Positions 18,945 to 27,419 of a stretch of 64,000 nucleotides of DNA are shown here, piece after piece. The stretch is from Candidatus Obscuribacterales bacterium (lineage in GTDB: Bacteria > Cyanobacteriota > Vampirovibrionia > Obscuribacterales > Obscuribacteraceae). The DNA is taken from the NCBI GenBank assembly GCA_021732025.1, contig JAKFVU010000080.1, forward strand, positions 1 to 64,000, given 5' to 3'. Each line of letters starts with the position of its first letter. The stretch's first letter is position 1. The position numbers were made by a program, and so were the translations under genes. Under the pieces are notes generated by a model that was not told the DNA's origin, ran no database searches, and was given only the letters and a program-made list of their open reading frames with translations.

Positions 18945-19751
18945 CTATCCACGAGCAATCGGATATGCCGAAATTTGATATTTTTTGTCGACCACGTGAG
19001 CCAAAGCTTTCCAGGGCAAGCATCTCTCGGCCATGTTCACATCCTTTAGATTTAGAGCTTTCAAAACTTTATAGCGAATAAGATTTTCCAGACCCGGAAT
19101 GAAATAGCCTTCTTCAACTTTAAATCCGCATGACTTCAAAGCATAGACCATGGTTCGAGGTTGAAAGAGGCTGATATGAATTTCTGGAGCAAAATATGTC
19201 CAATCAAGAATTTTGTCTTCAAACGGTTGACTATTACCGGTCGTATAAAAGAATAGACCGCCTGGTTTGAGCAAACTTCTGATACGCCTCAGCTCATTAA
19301 TGGGGTCATAACAGTGCTCAAGAACTTCAATTGCTGTAATAACATCAAAACTATGAAGATGACTCTCGAAAGTTTCTTCTTCCAAGATTCGCATTCCCGC
19401 TGCCTGAGCCCGTTCAACAGCCCAGCCTTGATCGAAACCAAACATTTCTACTTTGTGATTCTGCTCACAGAAGCGCAGCAAGCCCCCGGTGCCGCAGCCG
19501 TAGTCGAGCCATTTTTTGCCTTCTAAATCTTTGAGAAAATTGCTGGCAACGGCAGCGATGCCTTGCCACTCATAATTGCGAACAGTTGTCTGAAAATGCT
19601 CGTATTCGTAGATGTAATCAATTGAAGTATCAGCACCAGCACCTTGATAATAATTGATATCGTAGATTAGCGAATAGTCGGTTTCTGGATTGTCCACATA
19701 ATAGAACCCGCAGGACGGGCAATGAAAGAGCGAGAAGGCTCGCTTGATCAC
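18945..19751 (-). CDS. Class I SAM methyltransferase with N-terminal zinc ribbon (start uncertain)
   Basis: At least 268 residues, with a SAM-binding motif WLDYGCGTGG near 97-106 and EVLEHC near 164-169, typical of small-molecule or sugar methyltransferases. The annotated start is GTG at 19749-19751. However, the same frame stays open upstream to 19854 and encodes CPICQ, the first half of a zinc ribbon whose second half (CPSCG, residues 12-16) lies inside the called gene. No ATG, GTG or TTG exists in that extension; an ATC at 19803-19805 sits 6 nt after AGAGAGGA and directly before the first Cys. The real protein is probably about 286 residues with a non-standard or mutated start. Confidence 0.75.
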   Translation of the reverse strand: MIKRAFSLFHCPSCGFYYVDNPETDYSLIYDINYYQGAGADTSIDYIYEYEHFQTTVRNYEWQGIAAVASNFLKDLEGKKWLDYGCGTGGLLRFCEQNHKVEMFGFDQGWAVERAQAAGMRILEEETFESHLHSFDVITAIEVLEHCYDPINELRRIRSLLKPGGLFFYTTGNSQPFEDKILDWTYFAPEIHISLFQPRTMVYALKSCGFKVEEGYFIPGLENLIRYKVLKALNLKDVNMAERCLPWKALAHVVDKKYQISAYPIARG

Positions 19752-19977
19752 ACGGCCAATTTTATCGCCGACTTTGCCTGTATTACTTTGGCAAATGGGG
19801 CAGATTGCAATTCCTCTCTGTATTTTTGAGCTTGTCAGTGGTTCCTGCCTGATTTGTCATCGGTTGGGCGTCGTAAAGGGAACAATAGTTTATTCGTGAA
19901 TAGTTTGCTTGGCAAAGAGGACTTTCAGGGTAGTGACTGAAAAGATAAGATAGCGAAATAGTTGTAGGAAAAAATAG
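19752..19977. promoter_or_regulatory. Divergent intergenic region between methyltransferase and gmhA
   Basis: The right part must carry promoters for the leftward methyltransferase and the rightward heptose isomerase gene. The left part (19752-19805) is probably coding for the missing N-terminus of the methyltransferase. No clear promoter boxes were picked out. Confidence 0.35.
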
Positions 19978-20580
19978 ATGAACTTCACAAAAGAATTTCT
20001 TAAATGCTGTAGCACAGTGATCGAACAGCTTGACATAGAGCAGATTGACAACGTAGCTGAACTGATTCGCGGCGTGAGAGACAAAGGCGGTCGATTATTC
20101 GTGGTCGGTTCTGGTGGAGGTGCAGGGCATGCCTCCCACGCCGTATGTGACTTCAGAAAGCTTTGCAACTTAGAAGCGTATGCCCCGTATGACAATGTGT
20201 CAGAGTTGACTGCACGAGTGAACGACGAAGGCTGGGATACCACACTTTCGAACTGGATGAAGACCAGTCGCCTTAATGAGAAAGACGGATTGTTCGTGTT
20301 CTCAGTGGGCGGAGGCAGTGTTGTCAATGAAGTGAGCATGAATCTTGTCAATGCAATACGGCTGGCCGAAAGCGCAAACGCCACTGTCGTTGGCATAGCT
20401 GGCAAAGACGGCGGGTTCTTGGGGGAAAAGGCCGGAGCCTTTATCCGCGTGCCTAATCCACAGGGCGACTTGGTTACACCAATCACTGAGGGCTTCCAAG
20501 CTGTGCTGTGGCATCTTTTGGTAAGCCATCCCCGACTGCAAGTAAATCAGGCGAAATGGGAATCACTGACCGTAAAATAG
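19978..20580 (+). CDS. gmhA: SIS-domain protein, probable sedoheptulose 7-phosphate isomerase
   Basis: A 200-residue single SIS-domain protein of GmhA size. GmhA turns sedoheptulose 7-phosphate into D-glycero-D-manno-heptose 7-phosphate, the first step of nucleotide-heptose synthesis. Visible features are the phosphosugar loop GSGGGAGHASH (near 44-54), the SELTARVNDEGWD segment (near 78-90) and SVGGGS near 110. The gene is followed 104 nt later by a transaldolase able to make sedoheptulose 7-phosphate. HddA-, HddC- and GmhB-like genes lie 6-9 kb away. ATG start with a TAGGAAA-type ribosome-binding site. Other SIS isomerases cannot be excluded, but context favours GmhA. Confidence 0.8.
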   Translation: MNFTKEFLKCCSTVIEQLDIEQIDNVAELIRGVRDKGGRLFVVGSGGGAGHASHAVCDFRKLCNLEAYAPYDNVSELTARVNDEGWDTTLSNWMKTSRLNEKDGLFVFSVGGGSVVNEVSMNLVNAIRLAESANATVVGIAGKDGGFLGEKAGAFIRVPNPQGDLVTPITEGFQAVLWHLLVSHPRLQVNQAKWESLTVK

Positions 20581-20684
20581 CTGGCGACAATGAAATTTTG
20601 AGTTTCAACCAATATTATTTGCCCGATTTGGGTATGAGACTTCTTAGTTAGGCATTTTTTTACTCACTCCGTTAAAGTGGTGCC

Positions 20685-21455
20685 ATGAATAAATTTGACT
20701 TAGAGACTTTGCCTCTTCAGATCCCCAAGCTTCTCCGCATCAAAATTTTTGCTGACGGCGCAGATAAAGCAGCCATGGTTGCGCGCGTTGGTGATTCTTG
20801 GTTGTCCGGCTTTACTACCAATCCTACACTCATGAAAAAATCAGGCATCACTGATTATGAGAAGTTTGCTCGCGATGTATTGACTGTTATCAAAGACAAG
20901 CCCATTTCTTTCGAAGTCTTTTCTGATGAGCTTGACGAAATGGCCGAACAGGCCAGAACCATTGCCTCCTGGGGCAGCAATGTATTTGTGAAGATTCCCA
21001 TCACCAACACCCGAGGCCAATCAACTAGCACCATCGTGCAACAGCTCTCAGCCGAAGGGGTGAGTTTAAATATCACGGCCATAACGACTTTGGAGCAAGT
21101 GCAGACAGTGGCACCACTTTTGTCACCTAAAGCTAGCGCCATTGTCTCTGTTTTTGCCGGAAGAATCGCAGATTCAGGTAGAGAGCCAGTTCCAATTATG
21201 AAAAAGTGCGTTGCATACTTGGCTGACTATCCGCACGTAGAACTTCTGTGGGCCAGTCCTCGCGAACTTTTAAATCTGGTTCAAGCGGAAGAAATTGGTT
21301 GCCACATAATCACAATGACGGAAGACTTACTGAAGAAGATGCCCTTGCTTGGGGGAGATCTTAATCAAGTATCCCTAGATACAGTGAAGATGTTCTTCAA
21401 TGATGCTCAAGCAGTTGGCTACAAGATCAACAAAGTTGAGACTGTTTCTAGCTAA
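20685..21455 (+). CDS. tal: Transaldolase / TalC-FSA-type aldolase
   Basis: A 256-residue class I aldolase of the transaldolase family. It has the acidic FADGAD segment (22-27), the GFTTNPTL signature (42-49) and the Schiff-base lysine in FVKIP (Lys103). Length is closer to the short TalC/fructose-6-phosphate aldolase group than to the 310-residue TalB type. Transaldolases exchange a three-carbon unit and can form sedoheptulose 7-phosphate, the GmhA substrate; the location just after gmhA supports a dedicated supply role. Its end overlaps the convergent methyltransferase gene by 8 nt. ATG start, weak ribosome-binding site. Confidence 0.88.
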   Translation: MNKFDLETLPLQIPKLLRIKIFADGADKAAMVARVGDSWLSGFTTNPTLMKKSGITDYEKFARDVLTVIKDKPISFEVFSDELDEMAEQARTIASWGSNVFVKIPITNTRGQSTSTIVQQLSAEGVSLNITAITTLEQVQTVAPLLSPKASAIVSVFAGRIADSGREPVPIMKKCVAYLADYPHVELLWASPRELLNLVQAEEIGCHIITMTEDLLKKMPLLGGDLNQVSLDTVKMFFNDAQAVGYKINKVETVSS

Positions 21456-22194
21456 AGGCCTTGGGTTTCATCGTTAAACCTATGCACAGATTGCAATGAA
21501 CAATCGGTACTAAGAGCGGAAAGAACTCTTGATTCTCTATCTCGAAGTGCTGTTTGAGCACGTGCAGTATCTCTGCCGGCAAATTAATATGCTCTCTTTC
21601 AATGAACCAGCTATAAGGCTGTTTATAGCGCTTCTCAAAGAGGCGCTGTGAGGAAATCATTCTGGCAAACTGATAGGCCAATCCGCCTTCGCAAGGAATC
21701 ACAACAGAGAACTGTCCCTCTTTATTGCAGAGACGATGTATCTCAGCGATGGCTTTTGGCAGGTCTGGAAGATGCTCCAGCACATGAATAGCAATAATAC
21801 GGTCGAAGTGACCATCAGGAAATTCTAAGCGCTTCTGACAATCACCAACGACAACATTAATATCAGGATTTCGCTCTTTCAGCTTAGCCGCCATATTGTC
21901 TCGCAATTCTATAGCGGTGTAATTGCATCGCTGATCAGCGCTCAATTTTTCTTGCTGCAGGTGCTCGCCCAAGCCAGCGCCAATTTCTAAAGTACGGACA
22001 AACTGCTTCGGTGCGTGTCTAACCGAATAGCCGTGGTTAAATTGCTCAATCATACGGAATGATGAGTTTTCAGCTAACCGTTCGTGCCAAAACTGCATGA
22101 AATCGTCGCTGATATGTTGCTGTTCGGCTGTCAGTTCCGGGAAACTTTTAGGCCAAGAATATGTGCCGCGAACGCGATTCAATGTAAACCTCAA
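21448..22194 (-). CDS. Class I SAM-dependent methyltransferase
   Basis: A 248-residue methyltransferase with SAM motif LEIGAGLGEH near 70-79, an acidic motif after the second strand (AIEL near 95), VVGDCQ near 115 and IAIHVLEHLPD near 134-144. It is of the UbiE/COQ5-like small-molecule type often found in glycan and lipid clusters. The start is a TTG (22192-22194) with no convincing ribosome-binding site, so it may begin a little further in. It lies 28 nt downstream of the GT2 fusion gene and probably belongs to the same leftward transcript. Confidence 0.78.
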   Translation of the reverse strand: MRFTLNRVRGTYSWPKSFPELTAEQQHISDDFMQFWHERLAENSSFRMIEQFNHGYSVRHAPKQFVRTLEIGAGLGEHLQQEKLSADQRCNYTAIELRDNMAAKLKERNPDINVVVGDCQKRLEFPDGHFDRIIAIHVLEHLPDLPKAIAEIHRLCNKEGQFSVVIPCEGGLAYQFARMISSQRLFEKRYKQPYSWFIEREHINLPAEILHVLKQHFEIENQEFFPLLVPIVHCNLCIGLTMKPKAFS

Positions 22195-22222
22195 CTATTG
22201 CTCTTGCAGAATATTGTACCCA

Positions 22223-23692
22223 TTATTCAGGTTCAGTCACAGAAGCAATGCTACTACTGGTGGTATTAAACGGGTTGGCGTGCAAATATTTAAAATCTGC
22301 TACCAGCCAAGTGAGCGGGTCCTTCCAAAAAGTTACTTTCTTTCCTTCGGCAAAAGAGCGTGAATTATAGTTGATAGGAATTTCTATCGGTTTGTATCCT
22401 TTCTTTATCAATTTGATCAGGAGTTCATGATCGAAATCAAAGCGATTACACTCAAAATAAAGGTTATAGAGACATTCGCGCCGCAAAACTTTAAACATCG
22501 TAAAGGGATCAGATAGAGACTGCGCATAAAGCAAATTAATCAGCATTCTGAAAAATATATGCCCAACATTAAGCACGGCGGCGAGCGCTTCTTGTCCGGC
22601 AAACTTACGAATCTTCCAGTCTCCGCTGTGCCTGGTTCCCAATACGAAGCACTGCCTGTACGACAATAATGGCTGCACAAGGGCATCATAATCGTCTATG
22701 TCATATTCAAGATCAGCATCTTGAATGAGAATAATCTCGCCGGTTGCGTATTTAAAGCCTTCACGTACGGCATGCCCCTTTCCTCGGGGGCGATCTTCAA
22801 AAATCGCTTTGATATTAGGTTGTTGAGCGACCTCTTCACGCACGGCTTCACGACTTCCGTCGGTTGAATTGCTTTCAACAATTATTATTTCAATGTCAGT
22901 TATGCCTTCAACTTGTTTCTTCTTGACCAACGACAACACTTTAGAGAAAGTCTCTTTTTCATTGTAAACAGGCATGATCACCGAAAGCCTACGCTCATTG
23001 GCCTTACGACCCATTGCCTTGGCTTGAATAACGGGACGAAATTGAGAGGTAGTACCGTCAGAGGTTAGAGCAATCTCGCCGAAGCCGTGTTTTTCTAAGA
23101 GCAATTGCAGTGTTGGTCTAGAAAAAGCGAAATTGAGCTCGGCTTGCCAGTTACGATTGTTAGTTAGACCAGTTTGCGGCAGGTGTCTTTGAAAACGAGT
23201 ACCGACTATAAGCAGAGGGGCACCTGGTTTCAATATGGTGCTGATTCTCTCCATTACGATATTGGGCGATGTTGTTGTGTCTACTATTGAGCAAAGAATA
23301 ACGCACTCGACAATTGAGTCGTCAGAACCAGCCGTGAATTCTGTTTCGTTCTGTTGAGTGAACTCAATATTGAGGCTGGCAAATTCTTTGATCAGCTGCG
23401 GCTCATTCTGGTTTGAGATAATCAGAACACCAGATTTTACTGCCGCTTTCTTGAGGATATCCCCACAGAGAGCGGCTTCCAAAACTCTGGCCTTTTGCAG
23501 CCTCGGTGCCTCTGTTGTCGTGGCCTCACTGGTCGAGAGCACTTGCGGCTGTCGGCTCGAAAGCCCACATCCATTACAGCGCAGTATTGCAGCGTCTTTG
23601 AAGTGATACTGATAGCTAGTTTCTGGCCAGTCACAAATTGGGCAGGTGAAATCGTTATTCAAATTGTTTTGTTCGCCTCTTGCGCTCAGCAA
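22223..23692 (-). CDS. Fusion: degenerate zinc-ribbon methyltransferase domain plus GT2 glycosyltransferase
   Basis: A 489-residue two-part protein. The N-terminal 230 residues begin with a zinc ribbon (CPIC near 17-20, CNGCG near 39-43) and then a methyltransferase-like fold in which no glycine-rich SAM loop is seen, so that half is probably inactive. The C-terminal part (from about 235) is a GT2 GT-A glycosyltransferase with VIMPVYNE, an ESNSTDGS segment and a QDADLEYD metal/nucleotide site. It most resembles polyprenyl-phosphate sugar synthases of the DPM1/Ppm1 type. That would feed polyprenyl-phosphate sugars to the GT-C enzymes nearby. The start is a TTG within the 3' end of the YfhO-like gene (38-nt overlap, or about 8 nt if a later TTG is used). 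Confidence 0.78.
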   Translation of the reverse strand: MLSARGEQNNLNNDFTCPICDWPETSYQYHFKDAAILRCNGCGLSSRQPQVLSTSEATTTEAPRLQKARVLEAALCGDILKKAAVKSGVLIISNQNEPQLIKEFASLNIEFTQQNETEFTAGSDDSIVECVILCSIVDTTTSPNIVMERISTILKPGAPLLIVGTRFQRHLPQTGLTNNRNWQAELNFAFSRPTLQLLLEKHGFGEIALTSDGTTSQFRPVIQAKAMGRKANERRLSVIMPVYNEKETFSKVLSLVKKKQVEGITDIEIIIVESNSTDGSREAVREEVAQQPNIKAIFEDRPRGKGHAVREGFKYATGEIILIQDADLEYDIDDYDALVQPLLSYRQCFVLGTRHSGDWKIRKFAGQEALAAVLNVGHIFFRMLINLLYAQSLSDPFTMFKVLRRECLYNLYFECNRFDFDHELLIKLIKKGYKPIEIPINYNSRSFAEGKKVTFWKDPLTWLVADFKYLHANPFNTTSSSIASVTEPE

Positions 23693-26234
23693 TAGTGCCG
23701 CAAACCCACCATGCGCTTAGGATGATACCACCCAGAAGGGCCAGGCAAATGCCTATTAAAAGCGACATTGGCTTGTACTTAAAGGTGACGAGATGGTTAC
23801 CAGCCGGAACTAAAACACCACGAAATAGATAGTTGGCATGTAAGATTTTTGTCTCTTGGCCATCGACGAAAGCTTGCCAACCAGGATAGAAAATATCATT
23901 GAGAATTAGCAGTCCAGGATGCTTTGCCTGAACTTCTATGTCAACGTGTTCTCCTTTGTATCTAATTATTCGCTGTGCTTCTAAGTCTTGCTGCACGAGT
24001 GAGAACTGTGCAAGTTTACTGAGTTCGTCCTCGCCGAGATCGGACTGCTCAAGCAGTCCCTTTTTGAAAGGATCAAATTGAGAATTTGAAAGCTTCGCCA
24101 AAACGGCGCTTCCTTCAGCTTCTTTGTCGACTTGGTAATAGAGTGCTGCTCGTGGAACAACTTTAGATAGGCAAAATATATTGACTTCTTTGTTGTAGAT
24201 GAGCGGTGCTTCACAGCCTGCTCTCTTTGATAAATCAGCGGGCAAGGCACTGGAATGCTCAAGATCTCTAAGTATTACGCTTGTCGAAGTGAGCTGCCAA
24301 AGTCTTAGTATCTCAAGGGCTCTCTTCTTGTTGATGAAGGGATCAACAATAGGCTCAGTACCATAGACTTCCTCGACTAAGTCAGCCGGAGGGATAGCGC
24401 CAGCTGGCATCCAGCAACCCGGCGTCAGCGAAACAGGTTTGTCACCATAAGCGAAAGCTCGGTAAAATGGCATCAGTCTTTTCGGGTAGAGGGCGTCGTA
24501 AGCCCTCGAGTCATACAGGCCGAAAGCTCCAGCCCAATTGCCCGTTAGTATCTGATCTTGAGCAAATAAACGTTCAAATTTTTTGCTCGATTCATACTGT
24601 TGCAAGAACGTTATAAACGGCAAGGCGACATAAGGATTATCATCACGTCGGGGGCTCAATTCACGCATCAAATTTGGTGCCGTAAAGTTTAACAATAGCT
24701 CCACTGTTGCAGCGGCAAAAATAAGTACACAGGGCAGTCTCGCACTCCTTCCCTTAGTGATGGCCATGATCGCTAGGGCAAAGAAGAAGCCTATTGTTAG
24801 TATCGAAATGCCCATTATTAAATACGAATAGAATAGAGCTCCTTCCATCTGCAATGGAATGGAAGTCAGGGAAAGCAATAAATAGCCGATAAAAACCGAC
24901 AGCCCTGCTGCTCGGATCGTCTTCAAATTTAGAGTCTTGTCGCCAAGCCAAGTCAGGCCTATAGCTGCAAGGATAGCTATAAAAAAGGCTATGATCGGCT
25001 CAGTATATTTCCAGTAAAGAACCAAACTAAAGAGCGGCAATGTCCCGATCCACTGCAAAGCAGGGCAGCCAAATTTTTTCGCAAGCAGAAGAAAAATAGA
25101 TGTTGATAGAAATATCGTTAGGAGTTCTTTCGTTCTCTCAGCGGGATGCGATGGAGCACCGGATTTATTCAATAAACTCACGATTGCCTGCACCGTTGCC
25201 AACAAAGCCAACGAGAAGACAATGATGCCCCAGAAGCCAACGAAGCCATGATAAGAGTTCTGCCCGGTGGAAACTCTCAAAATCGGTGCGAAAAAGTATG
25301 GCGACAGATAAGTAATAACGTTGGCAGAGATAAAAGGAAAAGCCTCTTGCCCAGCCGGAATTATATCGCCGCCTCTGACATGAGAGCTGAACGACTCCCG
25401 CAAAAATTCAACAAATGGAATCAGCAACGGAGCGGCGAACAGTCCAGCCAATAAATTGCTAGCTATGTAACACGAAACAACCCTGATACGAGAATCTCTT
25501 GAGACCACACTGCCAGCGAAAAGCCTGAACAAAAAGTAGAAACCAGCGGCAGTAACAGCAAGTAAGCTCAGTTCAGGGATGCCGCAAATGGTGACCATCG
25601 CCGTCGTCAAGAGAGTAAGTAGTGCGGCACTCTTTCTGCCTGGATCTCTCAATAATTTCTCTATGGCGTAGAACAGCCCTGGAATTAGGGCACAAGAAGA
25701 AATCTCCGACATGCCCCGGTAAAGCATGAAGTAACCAGTGAGCATATAAGCAATGGCGCCAAATGAGCTGGAAAATGGTGGCAAGAACTGCCGTAGAAAA
25801 ATGAATGTGAGTGTGCCCGCGCACAGCATGTAGGTGAACGCATAGCGAAGCCCTGTCTGCGGTGACGGTTCTGGCAGGCACGCTATCCAAGCCAAAGGAT
25901 TCATCGCTTGGGTTTGAATATTAGCCCAGATAGGGCAACCCATAGCAAGAAATGGGCACCAGAGAAGGCCATCGCCGCGCCAAAAGGCATCGCTCAGCAC
26001 TTTGTAATTTGGTTCTACAAACCAAGACGTGGCCAGCATTTCGATGCTTCTATGCAGGGCATTTGTACCGTGATTAGGAAGAATACACGGTATCAAACTG
26101 GACGACATGAGGATGCTTCTATCGCCCCAGATGTAACTGAAGAGCAGAACATTTAGAACCAGGACTAAGAACAACCCACACCAGATTGCTTCTTTGGTTC
26201 TACCGGCAAAAATGTCAAGTAGACGATGCAACAA
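23655..26234 (-). CDS. YfhO-like large polytopic membrane protein
   Basis: An 859-residue protein with about 12-14 membrane helices, then a periplasmic domain and one final helix. The C-terminal segment IFYPGWQAFVDGQET, then HANYLFRGVLVPAG, is the hallmark of the YfhO family. B. subtilis YfhO is linked to glycosylation of lipoteichoic acid; other members are probable GT-C sugar transferases. The first loop has acidic residues near WGDGLL-like sequence, as expected for a GT-C site. ATG or similar start at 26234 in a divergent region with the epimerase gene. It overlaps the GT2 fusion downstream, which suggests a donor synthase and transferase pair. Confidence 0.8.
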   Translation of the reverse strand: MLHRLLDIFAGRTKEAIWCGLFLVLVLNVLLFSYIWGDRSILMSSSLIPCILPNHGTNALHRSIEMLATSWFVEPNYKVLSDAFWRGDGLLWCPFLAMGCPIWANIQTQAMNPLAWIACLPEPSPQTGLRYAFTYMLCAGTLTFIFLRQFLPPFSSSFGAIAYMLTGYFMLYRGMSEISSCALIPGLFYAIEKLLRDPGRKSAALLTLLTTAMVTICGIPELSLLAVTAAGFYFLFRLFAGSVVSRDSRIRVVSCYIASNLLAGLFAAPLLIPFVEFLRESFSSHVRGGDIIPAGQEAFPFISANVITYLSPYFFAPILRVSTGQNSYHGFVGFWGIIVFSLALLATVQAIVSLLNKSGAPSHPAERTKELLTIFLSTSIFLLLAKKFGCPALQWIGTLPLFSLVLYWKYTEPIIAFFIAILAAIGLTWLGDKTLNLKTIRAAGLSVFIGYLLLSLTSIPLQMEGALFYSYLIMGISILTIGFFFALAIMAITKGRSARLPCVLIFAAATVELLLNFTAPNLMRELSPRRDDNPYVALPFITFLQQYESSKKFERLFAQDQILTGNWAGAFGLYDSRAYDALYPKRLMPFYRAFAYGDKPVSLTPGCWMPAGAIPPADLVEEVYGTEPIVDPFINKKRALEILRLWQLTSTSVILRDLEHSSALPADLSKRAGCEAPLIYNKEVNIFCLSKVVPRAALYYQVDKEAEGSAVLAKLSNSQFDPFKKGLLEQSDLGEDELSKLAQFSLVQQDLEAQRIIRYKGEHVDIEVQAKHPGLLILNDIFYPGWQAFVDGQETKILHANYLFRGVLVPAGNHLVTFKYKPMSLLIGICLALLGGIILSAWWVCGTIAERKRRTKQFE

Positions 26235-26429
26235 AGCTATAACTCAAAATTGTTTTCAGCGCGCAACGCGTAGAATCAAAACTTATTTTAATGTGGTAGA
26301 AATGGTAGCATGTGATCAGTAAGGTTGCCTAGTAGCACGTCTCAAGATTCGCCTACTAGTGCTACTTTTCGCATCTTGGCAGTTGATTACAAAATTGCCT
26401 TCAGGAATCGACGAAAGGAGCCGTTCGTT
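26235..26429. promoter_or_regulatory. Divergent intergenic region between YfhO-like and epimerase genes
   Basis: About 195 nt between two head-to-head genes. An AGGAG at 26416-26420 lies 9 nt before a TTG at 26430 and fixes the epimerase start. The in-frame part upstream (26325-26429) is open but does not match the epimerase family, whose Rossmann strand begins right after the TTG. Promoters for both directions must be here, though none is certain by eye. Confidence 0.4.
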
Positions 26430-27419
26430 TTGAAAGCGTTTGTAACTGGTGCGGCAGGCTTTGTCGGCAGCACATTGGTAGATCGCCTCCTGGCCGCGGG
26501 ACACACTGTAGTTGGATATGATAATTTATCCACCGGGCGGCGCGCGTTCTTGGCTGAAGCAATCTCGTCTGAGCGTTTCTCGCTGGTAGTGGGCGATATC
26601 AGCTCGCAGGAGCAATTGGCTCAATCGATGCTTGGGTGCGATTTTGTTTTTCATTTAGCCGCCAACGCTGATGTTAGATTTGGCTTGCAGCACCCAAAAC
26701 GCGATCTAGAAACAAATACCATCGGCACATTCAACGTGCTAGAAGCTATGCGCACATGCAACATTAGAAAGATTGTTTTCTCCTCCACAGGCTCTGTTTA
26801 TGGTGAAACTGCTGTGGTTCCGACACCAGAAGATGCACCATTTCCGGTGCAGACTTCACTTTATGGCGCTTCCAAAGTTGCTGGTGAATCGCTGATACAA
26901 GCATACGCAGCGGGCTTCGACTTTCAATCGTGGATATTTAGATTCGTTGGAGTTTTAGGTGAGCGTTACACCCATGGCCATGTGGTCGATTTCTGCCGCC
27001 AGCTTTTTATTGATTCTAACAATCTAAATGTTCTGGGAAATGGCCACCAACAAAAATCATACATCTATGTACAAGACTGTATTGACGCTATTTTCTGCGC
27101 GATAGACTCTGCTGCAGCGAAGGTAAATATCTTCAATCTAGGAATAGATAATTTCTGCACTGTGCGCGATTGCGTCGGCTGGATAACAGAAGAGTTGGCA
27201 CTTAATCCTACGATCAAATTTGGTACGGAAGATCGTGGCTGGATCGGAGACAATCCGGTCATCTTTCTAGACACAGCAAAAATTAGGGCACTGGGCTGGT
27301 CTTCTACTGTGTCGATTGAAGATGCAATTAAGCTGACAGTTCGCTATGTGAACAATAATCGAGAAGTTGCTCTTGGCAGCAGCGAAAACAAACCAGCAGT
27401 CAGTGAGCAAAAAGCATGA
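26430..27419 (+). CDS. NAD-dependent nucleotide-sugar epimerase/dehydratase (extended SDR)
   Basis: A 329-residue extended SDR of the GalE-like group: TGAAGFVGS near residues 7-15, DNLSTG near 33-38, FSSTGSVYGE near 119-128 and the catalytic YGASK near 147-151. It is likely to act on a nucleotide sugar; because it is coupled to hddA (ATGA overlap) and sits next to hddC, a nucleotide-heptose is possible. UDP-hexose epimerase is the alternative. The start was set at TTG 26430 because AGGAG is 9 nt upstream and the family N-terminus begins there; a longer frame to 26325 adds 35 unrelated residues. Confidence 0.82.
   Translation: MKAFVTGAAGFVGSTLVDRLLAAGHTVVGYDNLSTGRRAFLAEAISSERFSLVVGDISSQEQLAQSMLGCDFVFHLAANADVRFGLQHPKRDLETNTIGTFNVLEAMRTCNIRKIVFSSTGSVYGETAVVPTPEDAPFPVQTSLYGASKVAGESLIQAYAAGFDFQSWIFRFVGVLGERYTHGHVVDFCRQLFIDSNNLNVLGNGHQQKSYIYVQDCIDAIFCAIDSAAAKVNIFNLGIDNFCTVRDCVGWITEELALNPTIKFGTEDRGWIGDNPVIFLDTAKIRALGWSSTVSIEDAIKLTVRYVNNNREVALGSSENKPAVSEQKA

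Noticed and set aside
19890-20486. 198-codon minus-strand frame opposite gmhA
   Set aside because: It is the antisense shadow of a clearly recognisable SIS-domain gene; its Pro/Ser/Thr-rich sequence has no family features.
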